64,000 nt of DNA from JBMOKU01 sp049324315 (GTDB lineage: Bacteria > Bacillota > Clostridia > Peptostreptococcales > Thermotaleaceae). The first letter of the stretch is position 1. Each line of letters opens with the position of its first letter. A model generated the notes under the pieces. The model was not told the origin of the DNA. It was given only the letters and a program-made list of their open reading frames with translations, and made no database searches. A program made the position numbers and the translations under genes. Of this stretch, positions 7,700-16,223 are shown piece by piece. The stretch lies in contig JBMOKU010000007.1 of the NCBI GenBank assembly GCA_049324315.1, positions 1 through 64,000 on the forward strand, given 5' to 3'.

Positions 7700-8929
7700 T
7701 TATACATTAATACCTGCAAGATATCCTGTTGAGAAAGCAATTTGCAAGTTGTACCCGCCAGTCAGTGCATCCACGTCAATGACTTCCCCGGCAAAATATA
7801 ATCCTGACACCAATTTTGATTCCATCGTAGACGGATTTATTTCCCTCACGGACACACCACCTGATGTGATGATCGCCTCTTTGATAGGTCTTGTCTTAAC
7901 TACTTTCAAACGCAATGAATGCAGCAAACTTACCAAGACTTTCCTTTCTTCTTTTGTTATTTGATTTACATATTTCTCTTCCGGTATTCCAGTCTGTCCT
8001 ATGATTACAGGTATAAGCTTTGATGGCAGCAAGTCATTTAGTGCATTCTTAAATTGTTTTTTTGAGTATTTTTCAAAGTCACGCTGTATTCGTTTATCTA
8101 GCCCCTCTTCGTTTAAAGCAGGTTTTAAGTTTATTTCAACACTAATTCTGCCTTTTTCTAAATATGAGGTAATATAGTTGCTCATAGATAGTACGATGGG
8201 GCCAGATATTCCAAAGTGCGTAAATATCATTTCTCCAAAATCTTCAAAAACAGCTTTATCATTATAAAATGCTTTGATTGACACATTTTTTAAAGATAAA
8301 CCCTGAAGTTCCTTAACCCATGATTCTTCTGTTTCAAGAGGCACTAAGCTGGGCTTTAATGAAATAATCTTATGTCCCGCCTTTTCAGCAAATTTGTATC
8401 CGTCTCCCGTAGAACCCGTTGTTGGATAGGATAAACCTCCTGTTGCAACAATAATCTTGTCACACATGAGCTTAGAATGGTCTGCTAAAAGAATGCCTTT
8501 TACTTGACCATCCCTCACCAGTAATTCTTTTACCTCAGCATTTAATCGTACATCTACACCCTGATTCGCCATATATTTTGTTAGCGCTTTGATCACATCG
8601 CTGGATTTATCTGAACTAGGAAAAACACGATTACCTCTTTCAATCTTCGTTGGTGTTCCATATTGATGCATTATTTTAATAATATCCTCGCTTCCGAAAG
8701 TATACAAAGCGCTGTACATAAAATTTTTGTTCTTTGTTATGTTATGTAAAATACCCTCAGCATCTTCTTTATTCGTTAAGTTGCATCTGCCTTTGCCAGT
8801 AATATAGATTTTTTTTCCCAGCTTCTCATTTTTCTCCAATAAGATGACATGATTCCCCCTTGATGCAGCCGCACCTGCCGCCAACATGCCAGCCGCTCCT
8901 CCGCCAATTACAATTATCGTTGACACCAT
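7700..8929 (-). CDS. HI0933/YhiN-family FAD-dependent oxidoreductase
   Basis: A 409-residue flavoprotein of the HI0933 (YhiN) family; its reaction is not established. The FAD-binding GGGAAG is at about 9-14, the family signature TGKGRCNLTN near 45-54, ATGGLSYPTTGSTGDG near 165-180, and the C-terminal VDALTGGYNLQIAFSTG closes the FAD site. Length is normal. The ATG follows AAGGTGATCA, 10 bases after the histidine phosphatase stop codon, so the two are probably co-transcribed. It is followed by the 57-residue membrane gene and cmk. Confidence 0.9.
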   Translation of the reverse strand: MVSTIIVIGGGAAGMLAAGAAASRGNHVILLEKNEKLGKKIYITGKGRCNLTNKEDAEGILHNITKNKNFMYSALYTFGSEDIIKIMHQYGTPTKIERGNRVFPSSDKSSDVIKALTKYMANQGVDVRLNAEVKELLVRDGQVKGILLADHSKLMCDKIIVATGGLSYPTTGSTGDGYKFAEKAGHKIISLKPSLVPLETEESWVKELQGLSLKNVSIKAFYNDKAVFEDFGEMIFTHFGISGPIVLSMSNYITSYLEKGRISVEINLKPALNEEGLDKRIQRDFEKYSKKQFKNALNDLLPSKLIPVIIGQTGIPEEKYVNQITKEERKVLVSLLHSLRLKVVKTRPIKEAIITSGGVSVREINPSTMESKLVSGLYFAGEVIDVDALTGGYNLQIAFSTGYLAGINV

Positions 8930-8939
8930 TGATCACCTT

Positions 8940-9554
8940 CTACTCTATATTCTCCAGATGAGAAATATCATTTAATGTCACCAAGACCGGTTCTTGGTTT
9001 AAAAAGTCAATAATATTTAAAGCAGTATTATCTTGCCTAATCTTATAGAAATAACAAAAATCAATATCTAGCATTCCGAGTATAATGGCTTTGATCATAA
9101 TTCCATGGGATACAATCATAATATTTTTATTAGGATTAAGCTTTACCAGCTTGTAAACTGCGTCAAGGCCTCTCTTCTGCACTTGAAGTAGTGCTTCCCC
9201 ACCTGGAATATTGGCCTCATGAGGTTTGTTTCTCCAGACAACAAATTCTTCATGGAAATCTTTTTTAATTTCTTCTGCCGTTAATCCTTCCCACTGCCCA
9301 AAGGACATTTCCTGCAGTTCATTTATTTTTTCTACTTCTTGTCCAATGATGTTACCAATGATGCAGCCCGTCTGATAAGCCCGATCCAAATCACTGCTAT
9401 AAATCCTATCTATATGAAAATTCTTTAAACGATGGGCGAGTACCTCCGCTTGCAATCTCCCTTTTTCACTTAATGCTATATTCATACTGCCTTGGGTCCT
9501 CTTTTCCGTATTCCATGCAGTTTCTCCATGTCTTACAAGATATAGTTTTGTCAT
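8940..9554 (-). CDS. Histidine phosphatase family protein
   Basis: A 204-residue member of the phosphoglycerate mutase-like histidine phosphatase superfamily. The phospho-accepting His is in LVRHGETAWN (residues 6-15), the second Arg and Glu are in SSDLDRAYQT and EMSFGQWEG, and the second catalytic His is in VSHGIMIK near residue 150. Candidates include cobalamin-pathway CobC-type and GpmB-like phosphatases, but no cobalamin genes are nearby. The ATG follows a GGGGGAT site. It heads the run that continues to cmk. Confidence 0.85.
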   Translation of the reverse strand: MTKLYLVRHGETAWNTEKRTQGSMNIALSEKGRLQAEVLAHRLKNFHIDRIYSSDLDRAYQTGCIIGNIIGQEVEKINELQEMSFGQWEGLTAEEIKKDFHEEFVVWRNKPHEANIPGGEALLQVQKRGLDAVYKLVKLNPNKNIMIVSHGIMIKAIILGMLDIDFCYFYKIRQDNTALNIIDFLNQEPVLVTLNDISHLENIE

Positions 9555-9681
9555 TCATTATATCCCCCTATTAAAATATCAACACTATTATAGCATTAAT
9601 TATATTTATTTTCCCCATTTTATTTTCCGCTAAAACAGAGAAATTCATTATATTTTCTAATGAATAGTAATCCCAACAAAT

Positions 9682-9714
9682 AAAAACTATGGTCAACAAT
9701 GAACCATAGTTTTT
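9682..9714 (-). terminator. Terminator of the kor-rpiR operon
   Basis: A perfect 12-bp stem (9682-9693 with 9703-9714) with a 9-base loop ends in five T on the minus strand. It lies about 10 bases past the rpiR stop codon. Confidence 0.88.
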
Positions 9715-9723
9715 ATTTCATAG

Positions 9724-10596
9724 TTATAGCTTTGCTTTATTGTCATAAACGTGATGCTTTTCCCATATACTTTCCAGTTTGTTAAAGGTTTCGCTTATCT
9801 CCTGTTTCTCTCTCATACCTACAGCAACAATCAAAGCATTAATTAAGCTCAAGGGGGCGACAAGGGAGTCTACAAAGGAGGCCATATTACTTCTAGCAGT
9901 AAGTGTATAATCAGCAATCGATGTAATCGGAGATATTTGGCTGTCTGTAATACCTACAATTGTGGCGCCCTGCTCTTTTGTAAATTTAAGGGCATTTAAG
10001 GTATTAGAAGAATATCTAGGGAAAGTAATCCCTATAACCACATCACTATCCCCTACTCTAAGTAATTGTTCAAACACATCACTGACACCAGAGGTTACAA
10101 CTTTTACATTATCTAATATCAAGTTTAGATAAAATCCTAGATACTCAGCTAGGGTTGTTGAACTTCTCAAGCCAACGATATAAACACGCTTAGCCTCAAA
10201 AATACTATCAATTACATGCTGAAACACTTCCGTATCTATTTCTTCAATGGTTGCACGAATATTATCCACATCTGCCTTCAGCACTTTTTTCAAAACTGCC
10301 CCTTCGTTGGAATAGTCCTTCGACATCTCCAATCTTTGTACAGTTGTTAATTTTGTTTTAATTAACTCCTGAAGTTCTTTTTGTAGTCGAGGATATCCGT
10401 CGTATCCCAAGGCATTGGCAAATCTGACAACCGTTGATTCGCTGACACCCACTTTGGTACCCAGTTTGGATGCCGTCATAAACGCAGCTTTGTCATAGTT
10501 ATTCAGAATAAATTCTGCAATTAGCTTCTGGCCTTTACTTAGCCTTTGAAAACTTTTTTGAATCGTCTTAATCAAATCTCTTCCATCTTCGTTCAT
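9724..10596 (-). CDS. RpiR/MurR-family transcriptional regulator
   Basis: A 290-residue regulator. An N-terminal HTH of the RpiR type (about 8-80; AAFMTASKLGTKVGVSESTVVRFANALGY) is followed by a SIS sugar-phosphate-binding domain (about 125-260; IVGLRSSTTLAEYLG). Such proteins sense phosphosugars or related metabolites. It begins 23 bases after korC and ends at the terminator, so it appears to be the last gene of the kor operon, which suggests a link to 2-oxoacid oxidation. The effector is unknown. Confidence 0.9.
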   Translation of the reverse strand: MNEDGRDLIKTIQKSFQRLSKGQKLIAEFILNNYDKAAFMTASKLGTKVGVSESTVVRFANALGYDGYPRLQKELQELIKTKLTTVQRLEMSKDYSNEGAVLKKVLKADVDNIRATIEEIDTEVFQHVIDSIFEAKRVYIVGLRSSTTLAEYLGFYLNLILDNVKVVTSGVSDVFEQLLRVGDSDVVIGITFPRYSSNTLNALKFTKEQGATIVGITDSQISPITSIADYTLTARSNMASFVDSLVAPLSLINALIVAVGMREKQEISETFNKLESIWEKHHVYDNKAKL

Positions 10597-10619
10597 GGAA
10601 ATTGCCCCTTTTTAAACAA

Positions 10620-11162
10620 TTATTTAGTACTTTCGATCAATTTGTAGCCTTCGTTTAATGCCTTTCTGTTCAATTCTTCTGTACCTTTTGGAACTCTACT
10701 TAGTACCGCAGCTTCTAAAGACTCTTTGGTAACAGCACCAATTAATGCTTGTATAGCCCCCATTGCAATAATATTAGCAACCATTGGCTTTTTCAATACA
10801 TTGGCAGCTGTCTCTAAAATAGGTATTTGTATAACTTTTCCTGCTGTAAAGTGTTCTGGTATCACGATACCTGAGTCTACCAATATAATACCATCTTCTT
10901 TTATTTCATCTGCATATTTATCGAAGGCAACTTGAGTTAAGGCAAGCGTTAAATCTGGTATTTCAACCTTTGTAAAATCAATCTCATCTTTGCTGATAAT
11001 TACTTCTGCCTTGCTGGCACCGCCCCTTGCTTCCGGTCCATAGGACTGTGATTGTACTGCATTATTTCCATCCAAAATAGCAGCCTCAGCTAATATTATA
11101 CCACCTAAGATGAGTCCTTGACCACCAGAACCTGTTAATCTTATTTCAATTTGCTTAGACAT
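10620..11162 (-). CDS. korC: 2-oxoacid:ferredoxin oxidoreductase, gamma subunit
   Basis: A 180-residue gamma subunit. GSGGQGLILGG at 11-21 is the family's N-terminal signature, followed by QSYGPEARGGASKAEV. The subunit joins the alpha and beta chains that oxidise 2-oxoacids with CoA and reduce ferredoxin. The ATG at 11162 is preceded by AAAGGAGAG inside the end of korB and overlaps its stop region. The KorDABC layout favours 2-oxoglutarate, but branched-chain 2-oxoacids are possible. Confidence 0.92.
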   Translation of the reverse strand: MSKQIEIRLTGSGGQGLILGGIILAEAAILDGNNAVQSQSYGPEARGGASKAEVIISKDEIDFTKVEIPDLTLALTQVAFDKYADEIKEDGIILVDSGIVIPEHFTAGKVIQIPILETAANVLKKPMVANIIAMGAIQALIGAVTKESLEAAVLSRVPKGTEELNRKALNEGYKLIESTK

Positions 11163-11163
11163 A

Positions 11164-11985
11164 CTATCTCTCCTTTTTAAACTTATCAATTATTTTTTGA
11201 TATTCTGCAGTATATTCTGGCTCTTTTTCATTCTTAAACTCTCCGATTAAGAATTTGCCTTGTTTTTGTTCAGGTGAAAGTTTTTCAGCAACTTTAATAT
11301 CCACTGCTGAATCCTTCAACCACTGCATCATATCAACAACTGTACCCTTCTTATTTTTTCTTCCAAAATATGTCGGGCATACACTGATAGCTTCAATTAG
11401 AGAGAATCCTTCATTTTCAATACCCGCTTGTATTAATTTAACTAACTGCTGTGCATGGTAAGCCGTACCTCTGGCAGCGTATGTAGCTCCTGCAGCCGCA
11501 GCTAAATTGGCAATATCGAAGCTCTTATCGATATTTCCATAAGGTGCAGTCGTTCCTAATGCACCGGTCGGTGTCGTCGGTGAATACTGACCACCTGTCA
11601 TTCCGTAAATATTATTATTGAATACAATTGTTGTAATATCAATATTTCTTCTACATGCATGGATTAAATGATTTCCTCCAATGGCAGATGCATCACCGTC
11701 TCCGCTGATAACAATAACTTTCAACTCCGGATTTGCCATTTTTACACCAGTGGCAAAGGCCAACGCTCTACCATGAGTTGTATGCAAGGTATTAAAATCC
11801 ATATAACCAGGAGCTCTTGAAGAGCATCCGATACCTGATACAACGCATACCTTATCTTTATCAAATCCAAGATTATCAATTGCTTGAACAACCGCTCTCG
11901 TTATAATTCCATGCCCACAGCCTGGACACCATATATGTGGTAATTTATCTGATCTGAAATATTTTTCGATTAATTGACTAGCCAC
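11164..11985 (-). CDS. korB: 2-oxoacid:ferredoxin oxidoreductase, beta subunit
   Basis: A 273-residue thiamine-diphosphate-binding beta subunit. WCPGCGHGI at 19-27 and SGIGCSSRAPGY at 50-61 are family signatures. GDGDASAIGGNH (95-106) and the NNN near 123-125 form the Mg-ThDP site. The start is a GTG about 9 bases after GGAGG at the end of korA; the genes are separated by one base. No [4Fe-4S] ferredoxin domain is fused here; korD supplies it. Confidence 0.94.
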   Translation of the reverse strand: MASQLIEKYFRSDKLPHIWCPGCGHGIITRAVVQAIDNLGFDKDKVCVVSGIGCSSRAPGYMDFNTLHTTHGRALAFATGVKMANPELKVIVISGDGDASAIGGNHLIHACRRNIDITTIVFNNNIYGMTGGQYSPTTPTGALGTTAPYGNIDKSFDIANLAAAAGATYAARGTAYHAQQLVKLIQAGIENEGFSLIEAISVCPTYFGRKNKKGTVVDMMQWLKDSAVDIKVAEKLSPEQKQGKFLIGEFKNEKEPEYTAEYQKIIDKFKKER

Positions 11986-11986
11986 T

Positions 11987-13126
11987 TTACTTTACCTCCT
12001 CAATTTTGTTCAAAATCTCGTTAGGTGTAACTACCTCACCATTGATTTTACCCACGAAGTGAACATCTGCATCGCTCTTAACAACTCTTTCTACCTCTAA
12101 AACCATTTGTCCATAATTCATCTCTGCAACGACAATACTCTTCACATTTTGGGCAATCTCTTTCAAACGAGCTTCCGGGAATGGCCAAACGGTAATCGGT
12201 CTAAACAATCCTACTTTGATGCCTTTTTCCCTTGCTTTTTTTACAGCGCTTTTTGCTGAACGAGCTGTCCCTCCATAAGCGAAAACGACCATTTCAGCAT
12301 CGTCTACCATGTACTCTTCATAGCTGATAATATCATCTAGATTGTCTTCAACCTTTTTCATTAATCGAGTTAATAATGTATCAGCTATTTCCGTACTATT
12401 TGTTGGGAAACCACTTTCCCCATGAACAAGGCCAGTTACATGATAACGATGTCCTTCACCAAAAGCAGCCATGGCTGGTACAATTTGTCCTTCCTCCACT
12501 TTATAGGCTTGATAATTCTTGTCGCCTGGAGCAGGTTTAACACGGTCAAATATCTCGATCTCGCTTTGATCTGGAATCTCAATCTTCTCTCTTAAATGTC
12601 CTATAACTTCATCAAGCATAAGTAAAACTGGTGTTCTATATTTTTCTGATAAGTTAAAGCATTTAACGGTTAGGTCAAATGTCTCTCTCACAGAAGAAGG
12701 AACTAAAGCAATGACAGGATGGTCCCCATGTGTTCCCCATTTTGCCTGCATCATATCGCCTTGGGAAGGTGATGTTGGCAAACCTGTACTTGGTCCACTT
12801 CTTTGAACATCTACGATTACACAAGGTATCTCTGCAATCGCAGCATACCCTATGTTCTCTTGTTTTAATGAGAATCCAGGTCCACTGGTGGCTGTCATAG
12901 ATTTCAAGCCAGCTAAGGAAGCACCGATTGTTGCTGCTATACCGGCAATTTCATCTTCCATTTGTATGAATTTTCCACCTACTCGTGGCAGCATTTGGGC
13001 TGAGTATTCAGCAATTTCTGTCGAGGGTGTTATCGGATACCCACCATAAAATTTCATTCCTGCCGCAATTGCGCCTTCAACACATGCTTCATTTCCCTGC
13101 ATCAATCGAATGTTATTTTTCTTCAT
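11987..13126 (-). CDS. korA: 2-oxoacid:ferredoxin oxidoreductase, alpha subunit
   Basis: A 379-residue alpha subunit with the PYR and transketolase-C-like domains of the 2-oxoacid:acceptor oxidoreductase family. GNEACVEGAIAAGMKFYGGYPITPSTE near residues 11-37 and TSGPGFSLKQE near 80-90 are characteristic. It has no gamma domain fused. The ATG lies after AGGAGGGAAG and overlaps the end of korD by 14 bases, indicating translational coupling. Confidence 0.94.
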   Translation of the reverse strand: MKKNNIRLMQGNEACVEGAIAAGMKFYGGYPITPSTEIAEYSAQMLPRVGGKFIQMEDEIAGIAATIGASLAGLKSMTATSGPGFSLKQENIGYAAIAEIPCVIVDVQRSGPSTGLPTSPSQGDMMQAKWGTHGDHPVIALVPSSVRETFDLTVKCFNLSEKYRTPVLLMLDEVIGHLREKIEIPDQSEIEIFDRVKPAPGDKNYQAYKVEEGQIVPAMAAFGEGHRYHVTGLVHGESGFPTNSTEIADTLLTRLMKKVEDNLDDIISYEEYMVDDAEMVVFAYGGTARSAKSAVKKAREKGIKVGLFRPITVWPFPEARLKEIAQNVKSIVVAEMNYGQMVLEVERVVKSDADVHFVGKINGEVVTPNEILNKIEEVK

Positions 13127-13331
13127 TTTTCTTCCCTCCTAAATAAATCGCAAAATCAGGGCATCTTAACTCACAAAGACCACATTTAATACATTTATCC
13201 ATATCAATAATTTCAACTTTGTCGTTTTTAATTTCTAAAACTTGTTTAGGACAAAATGCAACGCATATACCGCAGCCTTTACACCAATCCTTTTTAATTT
13301 CTAAAACTAGGTTTTCTTTAGGATTTGCCAT
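13113..13331 (-). CDS. korD: 4Fe-4S ferredoxin-type delta subunit
   Basis: A 72-residue protein with two [4Fe-4S] motifs: CKGCGICVAFCP (about 17-28) and CIKCGLCELRCP (about 47-58). It carries electrons from the ThDP site of KorAB to free ferredoxin. It is the first gene of the operon, 41 bases downstream of a good sigma-A promoter, and overlaps korA. A GGGAG ribosome site lies somewhat far (about 13 bases) from the ATG. Confidence 0.93.
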   Translation of the reverse strand: MANPKENLVLEIKKDWCKGCGICVAFCPKQVLEIKNDKVEIIDMDKCIKCGLCELRCPDFAIYLGGKKNEEK

Positions 13332-13371
13332 CTTCTTACTTAACTCCCTTCAAATTGGTTTTCTCACTTTC

Positions 13372-13407
13372 ATCATAGCAGACTTTTTTAAAAATTGCAA
13401 TTTTTAA
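13372..13407 (-). promoter_or_regulatory. kor operon promoter with overlapping 20-bp palindrome
   Basis: On the minus strand TTGCAA (13395-13400), a 17-base spacer and TATGAT (13372-13377) form a strong sigma-A promoter. The -35 element is at the centre of TTAAAAATTGCAATTTTTAA (13388-13407), a perfect 20-bp palindrome, so a bound regulator would block polymerase. The RpiR-type protein of the same operon is one candidate; this is inference. Confidence 0.7.
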
Positions 13408-13527
13408 TTCATATTTTTTGATTTTTTTATCAATATGCAAGATATCTTTCAAATCGCATTCTTGCAGGAAATTATTCAGGTTCACGATTATGTGGGTATA
13501 ATTGAATACAATGCGTAAAATGACAAA

Positions 13528-13556
13528 AGAATAGCGCCATTTATTAGAGCTATTCT
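13528..13556 (-). terminator. Possible terminator of surE
   Basis: AGAATAGC (13528-13535) and GCTATTCT (13549-13556) form an 8-bp stem followed by only a short T-rich stretch on the minus strand. The surrounding 13408-13600 holds no other recognisable element. Confidence 0.4.
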
Positions 13557-13600
13557 CTATGGAAAAAATCAGGTTTTTGATTTTCATTGGAAATGCTGTT

Positions 13601-14371
13601 TTAAATCTCACGTAAGGGGATATGCCACCCTTCAATTTCTTTAATTAAATCAAATTTTGTTAAATCAAAATGTATGGGAGTTACGGAAATCTTGTTATTC
13701 TGAATGCTATATACATCTGTTCCTTTCTCACTCTCAATTTCTACTAATTCTCCACCCATCCAATAATAAGTTTGCCCCCTGGGGTCAATTCTCTCAATAA
13801 AAGAATTTTGATATTTCCTTACCCCCAGTATTGTAATATCAACACCTTTTAATTCATGTTCTTTACAATTTGGTACATTCACATTTAATAAAGTTTCCGC
13901 AGGCAATTTATTCTCCATCATTTTTTTCGCCAATAAGCAGCAAAAACTTGCGGTAGGATCATAATTTGTATCTTTAAAAGCTGCTAGAGATACAGCTACA
14001 GCAGGAACTCCCAGTATCGAACCTTCAATTGCAGCTGATACAGTACCTGAGTATAATACATCCGTACCAAGATTCGGCCCTCTATTGATCCCGGAAAAAA
14101 CAATGTCGGGTTTTTCTTTTATTAGTACCTCTATACCGAGTTTGACGCAATCTGCTGGTGTCCCGCTTACTGACCAAGCCTCTATCATCGTATCAAAGAA
14201 TCTTACCTTCTCTGCCCGGATTGGATCATGCATCGTTATGGCATGGCCGGTGGCACTTCTCTGTCTATCAGGTGCTACAACAGTAACATTCCCAATTGTT
14301 GAAAGCGCAACGGCCAATTTATAGATACCTTCCGCGAATACACCATCGTCGTTTGTTACTAATATTTTCAT
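13601..14371 (-). CDS. surE: 5'/3'-nucleotidase SurE
   Basis: A 256-residue SurE, a metal-dependent nucleoside monophosphate phosphatase. TNDDG at 6-10 carries the metal-binding aspartates, SGTPADCVKLG lies near 90-100 and SGINRGPNLGTDVLYSGTVSAA contains the conserved Asn ligand. Length is typical. The ATG at 14371 gives the canonical N-terminus and follows GGAGGAAGG. It is divergent from the plus-strand gene at 14481. Confidence 0.95.
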   Translation of the reverse strand: MKILVTNDDGVFAEGIYKLAVALSTIGNVTVVAPDRQRSATGHAITMHDPIRAEKVRFFDTMIEAWSVSGTPADCVKLGIEVLIKEKPDIVFSGINRGPNLGTDVLYSGTVSAAIEGSILGVPAVAVSLAAFKDTNYDPTASFCCLLAKKMMENKLPAETLLNVNVPNCKEHELKGVDITILGVRKYQNSFIERIDPRGQTYYWMGGELVEIESEKGTDVYSIQNNKISVTPIHFDLTKFDLIKEIEGWHIPLREI

Positions 14372-14480
14372 CTTCCTTCCTCCTTCCACTGATTAGAAAG
14401 TAATATTATTTATTCATAGTTATGTACCTTGAAACCAATACTATTATTATATGCATATCAAAGTATAGGAGTTGGTATAT

Positions 14481-15119
14481 TTGATACAAATCGATGACGC
14501 TGGAAGCGGCAGCTTAATTGGCGGAACCTGCATAGGTGCATTAAGAATTGAAACTGGAGAATATTATTATGATATTATTCCATTGGATTTATATACATCT
14601 GAAAACTTTTCAAAAAAGTTGTATCTTGATGAAGTCATAACCATATCAAATATGCTCTTCAATAGATTGAATGTATCGAAAGATGAAAGAATAGAGGTAT
14701 GTAGAGGTTACATGTTTGATAAGCTCAGACCGTGGCTTAAAGATCAGGGTTTCAATTACATAAGTACTACTATTGATAATCCACTGCAAACTCAAATCGA
14801 AGAATCTTTTAGTAAGTATACCATTGGTTTAGGACTTCCTTATCAATTCGTTAATTATACGAAATATCCTTTTCACTTTCATCGATTGCTTAGATGGGTT
14901 TATGCTGATTATGATAATCGTTGGCCCCTATGTAAAACGGGCTGGAAAAGCTGGAAGAAGTATGGAAATTTAGATATTAACATATCCGACACAATTTTTA
15001 AAAATATGAAATATAAATGTTTAAAGTGCGGGAAACCTATTGAAAACAACAGTTCAGCAAAAGTAATAAAGTATATAAGCAATAAACCTAATATCATATA
15101 CCTACATTCTAACTGTTAA
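14481..15119 (+). CDS. Unknown protein with IDDAGSGS N-terminus and C-terminal zinc ribbon
   Basis: A 212-residue protein that I cannot place. It starts at the TTG 9 bases after AGGAG; an in-frame TTG at 14472 is too close to that site. The N-terminus IQIDDAGSGSLIGGTC, an acidic strand followed by a Gly/Ser turn, resembles the first catalytic strand of RNase H-like folds. A second acidic spot is TTIDNP near 100. The end has CLKCGKP then a final SNC, a probable zinc ribbon. It is the only plus-strand gene between 1.5 and 22.8 kb. Confidence 0.75.
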   Translation: MIQIDDAGSGSLIGGTCIGALRIETGEYYYDIIPLDLYTSENFSKKLYLDEVITISNMLFNRLNVSKDERIEVCRGYMFDKLRPWLKDQGFNYISTTIDNPLQTQIEESFSKYTIGLGLPYQFVNYTKYPFHFHRLLRWVYADYDNRWPLCKTGWKSWKKYGNLDINISDTIFKNMKYKCLKCGKPIENNSSAKVIKYISNKPNIIYLHSNC

Positions 15120-15155
15120 TCAGTAAAGACTATCGATTATCTTAATACGTTCATT

Positions 15156-15725
15156 CTATTTTTTCTCAATGACAATTAAGTTGGGCGGATTATTTTTTTG
15201 ATTCATGAATTTCATCTCAAGAACATCATATTGTTTTTGATCTAGTGTTTCTAAAAACATAGAAAGCTGCTCTTTTTCTTTCAATCCACCTTCGTGACCA
15301 TAGTAAACACAAAGGGTTATAATACCGTTTTGTTTAAGCAAGTCCAGACATTTCTTCAGCGCCATTATGGTGGTTTCAGATCTTGTAATAATATTGCGAT
15401 CACCTTTTGGAAGATATCCTAAATTAAACATTGCTGCATCTATAGATTCCTTTATATACTTGTCCATGTTCTCATGACCATCTTCGATTAATGCTGCTCT
15501 ATGGGCCATATTATGCTCCAGCAGCAGCTTCTCCGTATTATGTACAGCCAATGATTGTATATCAAATGCATACACTTTACCGTCATCACCTACCAAGTTT
15601 GCTAGGAAAAGAGTGTCATTTCCATTACCCATGGTAGCATCTACAGAAGTATTTCCCTTTTTAATGATGTGTGTCATTATACTTTGAGCAATATCGGTGG
15701 CCTTCGTCAAATACTTTGCACCCAT
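15156..15725 (-). CDS. mnmM: tRNA (mnm5s2U34) methyltransferase, YtqB family
   Basis: A 189-residue class I SAM-dependent methyltransferase of the YtqB family, reported to complete 5-methylaminomethyl-2-thiouridine in tRNA wobble position 34 in Gram-positive bacteria. The SAM-binding motif VDATMGNGNDTLFLA is at about 28-42 and the family motif NLGYLPKGD near 101-109. Length fits. The ATG is about 13 bases from AAAGGG, so the start is slightly uncertain. It follows the acetyltransferase by 9 bases. Confidence 0.88.
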   Translation of the reverse strand: MGAKYLTKATDIAQSIMTHIIKKGNTSVDATMGNGNDTLFLANLVGDDGKVYAFDIQSLAVHNTEKLLLEHNMAHRAALIEDGHENMDKYIKESIDAAMFNLGYLPKGDRNIITRSETTIMALKKCLDLLKQNGIITLCVYYGHEGGLKEKEQLSMFLETLDQKQYDVLEMKFMNQKNNPPNLIVIEKK

Positions 15726-15734
15726 TTTAAGATT

Positions 15735-16187
15735 TCAACCCTTTCTTTTCGCTTTACAACCCTTTAAAAAGAAATCCGGAAGTTTTACACCAAAAATCGG
15801 TTGTTTAACGAATGATTCACCAACTAGCGCATTAATTTCATCTTCATCTATTCTTTCAAATCCTATTTTCTCTAAAAAAGCCGTGTTCCATTTTTCATCT
15901 GCAAATACCCATTTTATCCCATTATGATCTGCAGCATTTAGGCTTGCCCTAACAATGCCATCTCCTATTCCTTGTTTCTGATAATCCTTTTTGACAACGA
16001 CAAAACGGAGGATACCATATTCCTTGAAACAGGATATTCCTGAAACCGCAATTGCTGATTGATTATCATAAGCAATTGTACTTTCAAGGCTTTCTAGTAA
16101 TTCATCTGGTAACTGAACATTATATTCCTTTAGAATACGTTTAACAATAGGTATTTCCTGAGCTTCTACTTTTTTCATAACTAACAT
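15735..16187 (-). CDS. GNAT-family N-acetyltransferase
   Basis: A 150-residue GNAT protein. Motif A is VVKKDYQKQGIGDGIVRASL (about 75-95), whose QKQGIG loop binds the acetyl-CoA pyrophosphate. KWNTAFLEKIGFERI follows as the usual motif B. The substrate is not predictable. The C-terminus carries a Lys/Arg-rich tail. It probably forms a transcription unit with rluB upstream and mnmM downstream. Confidence 0.8.
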   Translation of the reverse strand: MLVMKKVEAQEIPIVKRILKEYNVQLPDELLESLESTIAYDNQSAIAVSGISCFKEYGILRFVVVKKDYQKQGIGDGIVRASLNAADHNGIKWVFADEKWNTAFLEKIGFERIDEDEINALVGESFVKQPIFGVKLPDFFLKGCKAKRKG

Positions 16188-16223
16188 GATTCATCATCCT
16201 TTGTCTTTTGATTATAATATTTA

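Noticed and set aside
13336..13635. Minus-strand 99-residue open frame between surE and korD
   Set aside because: It overlaps the end of surE and covers the kor promoter and its palindrome, has no ribosome site, and the translation shows no family or composition typical of a protein.
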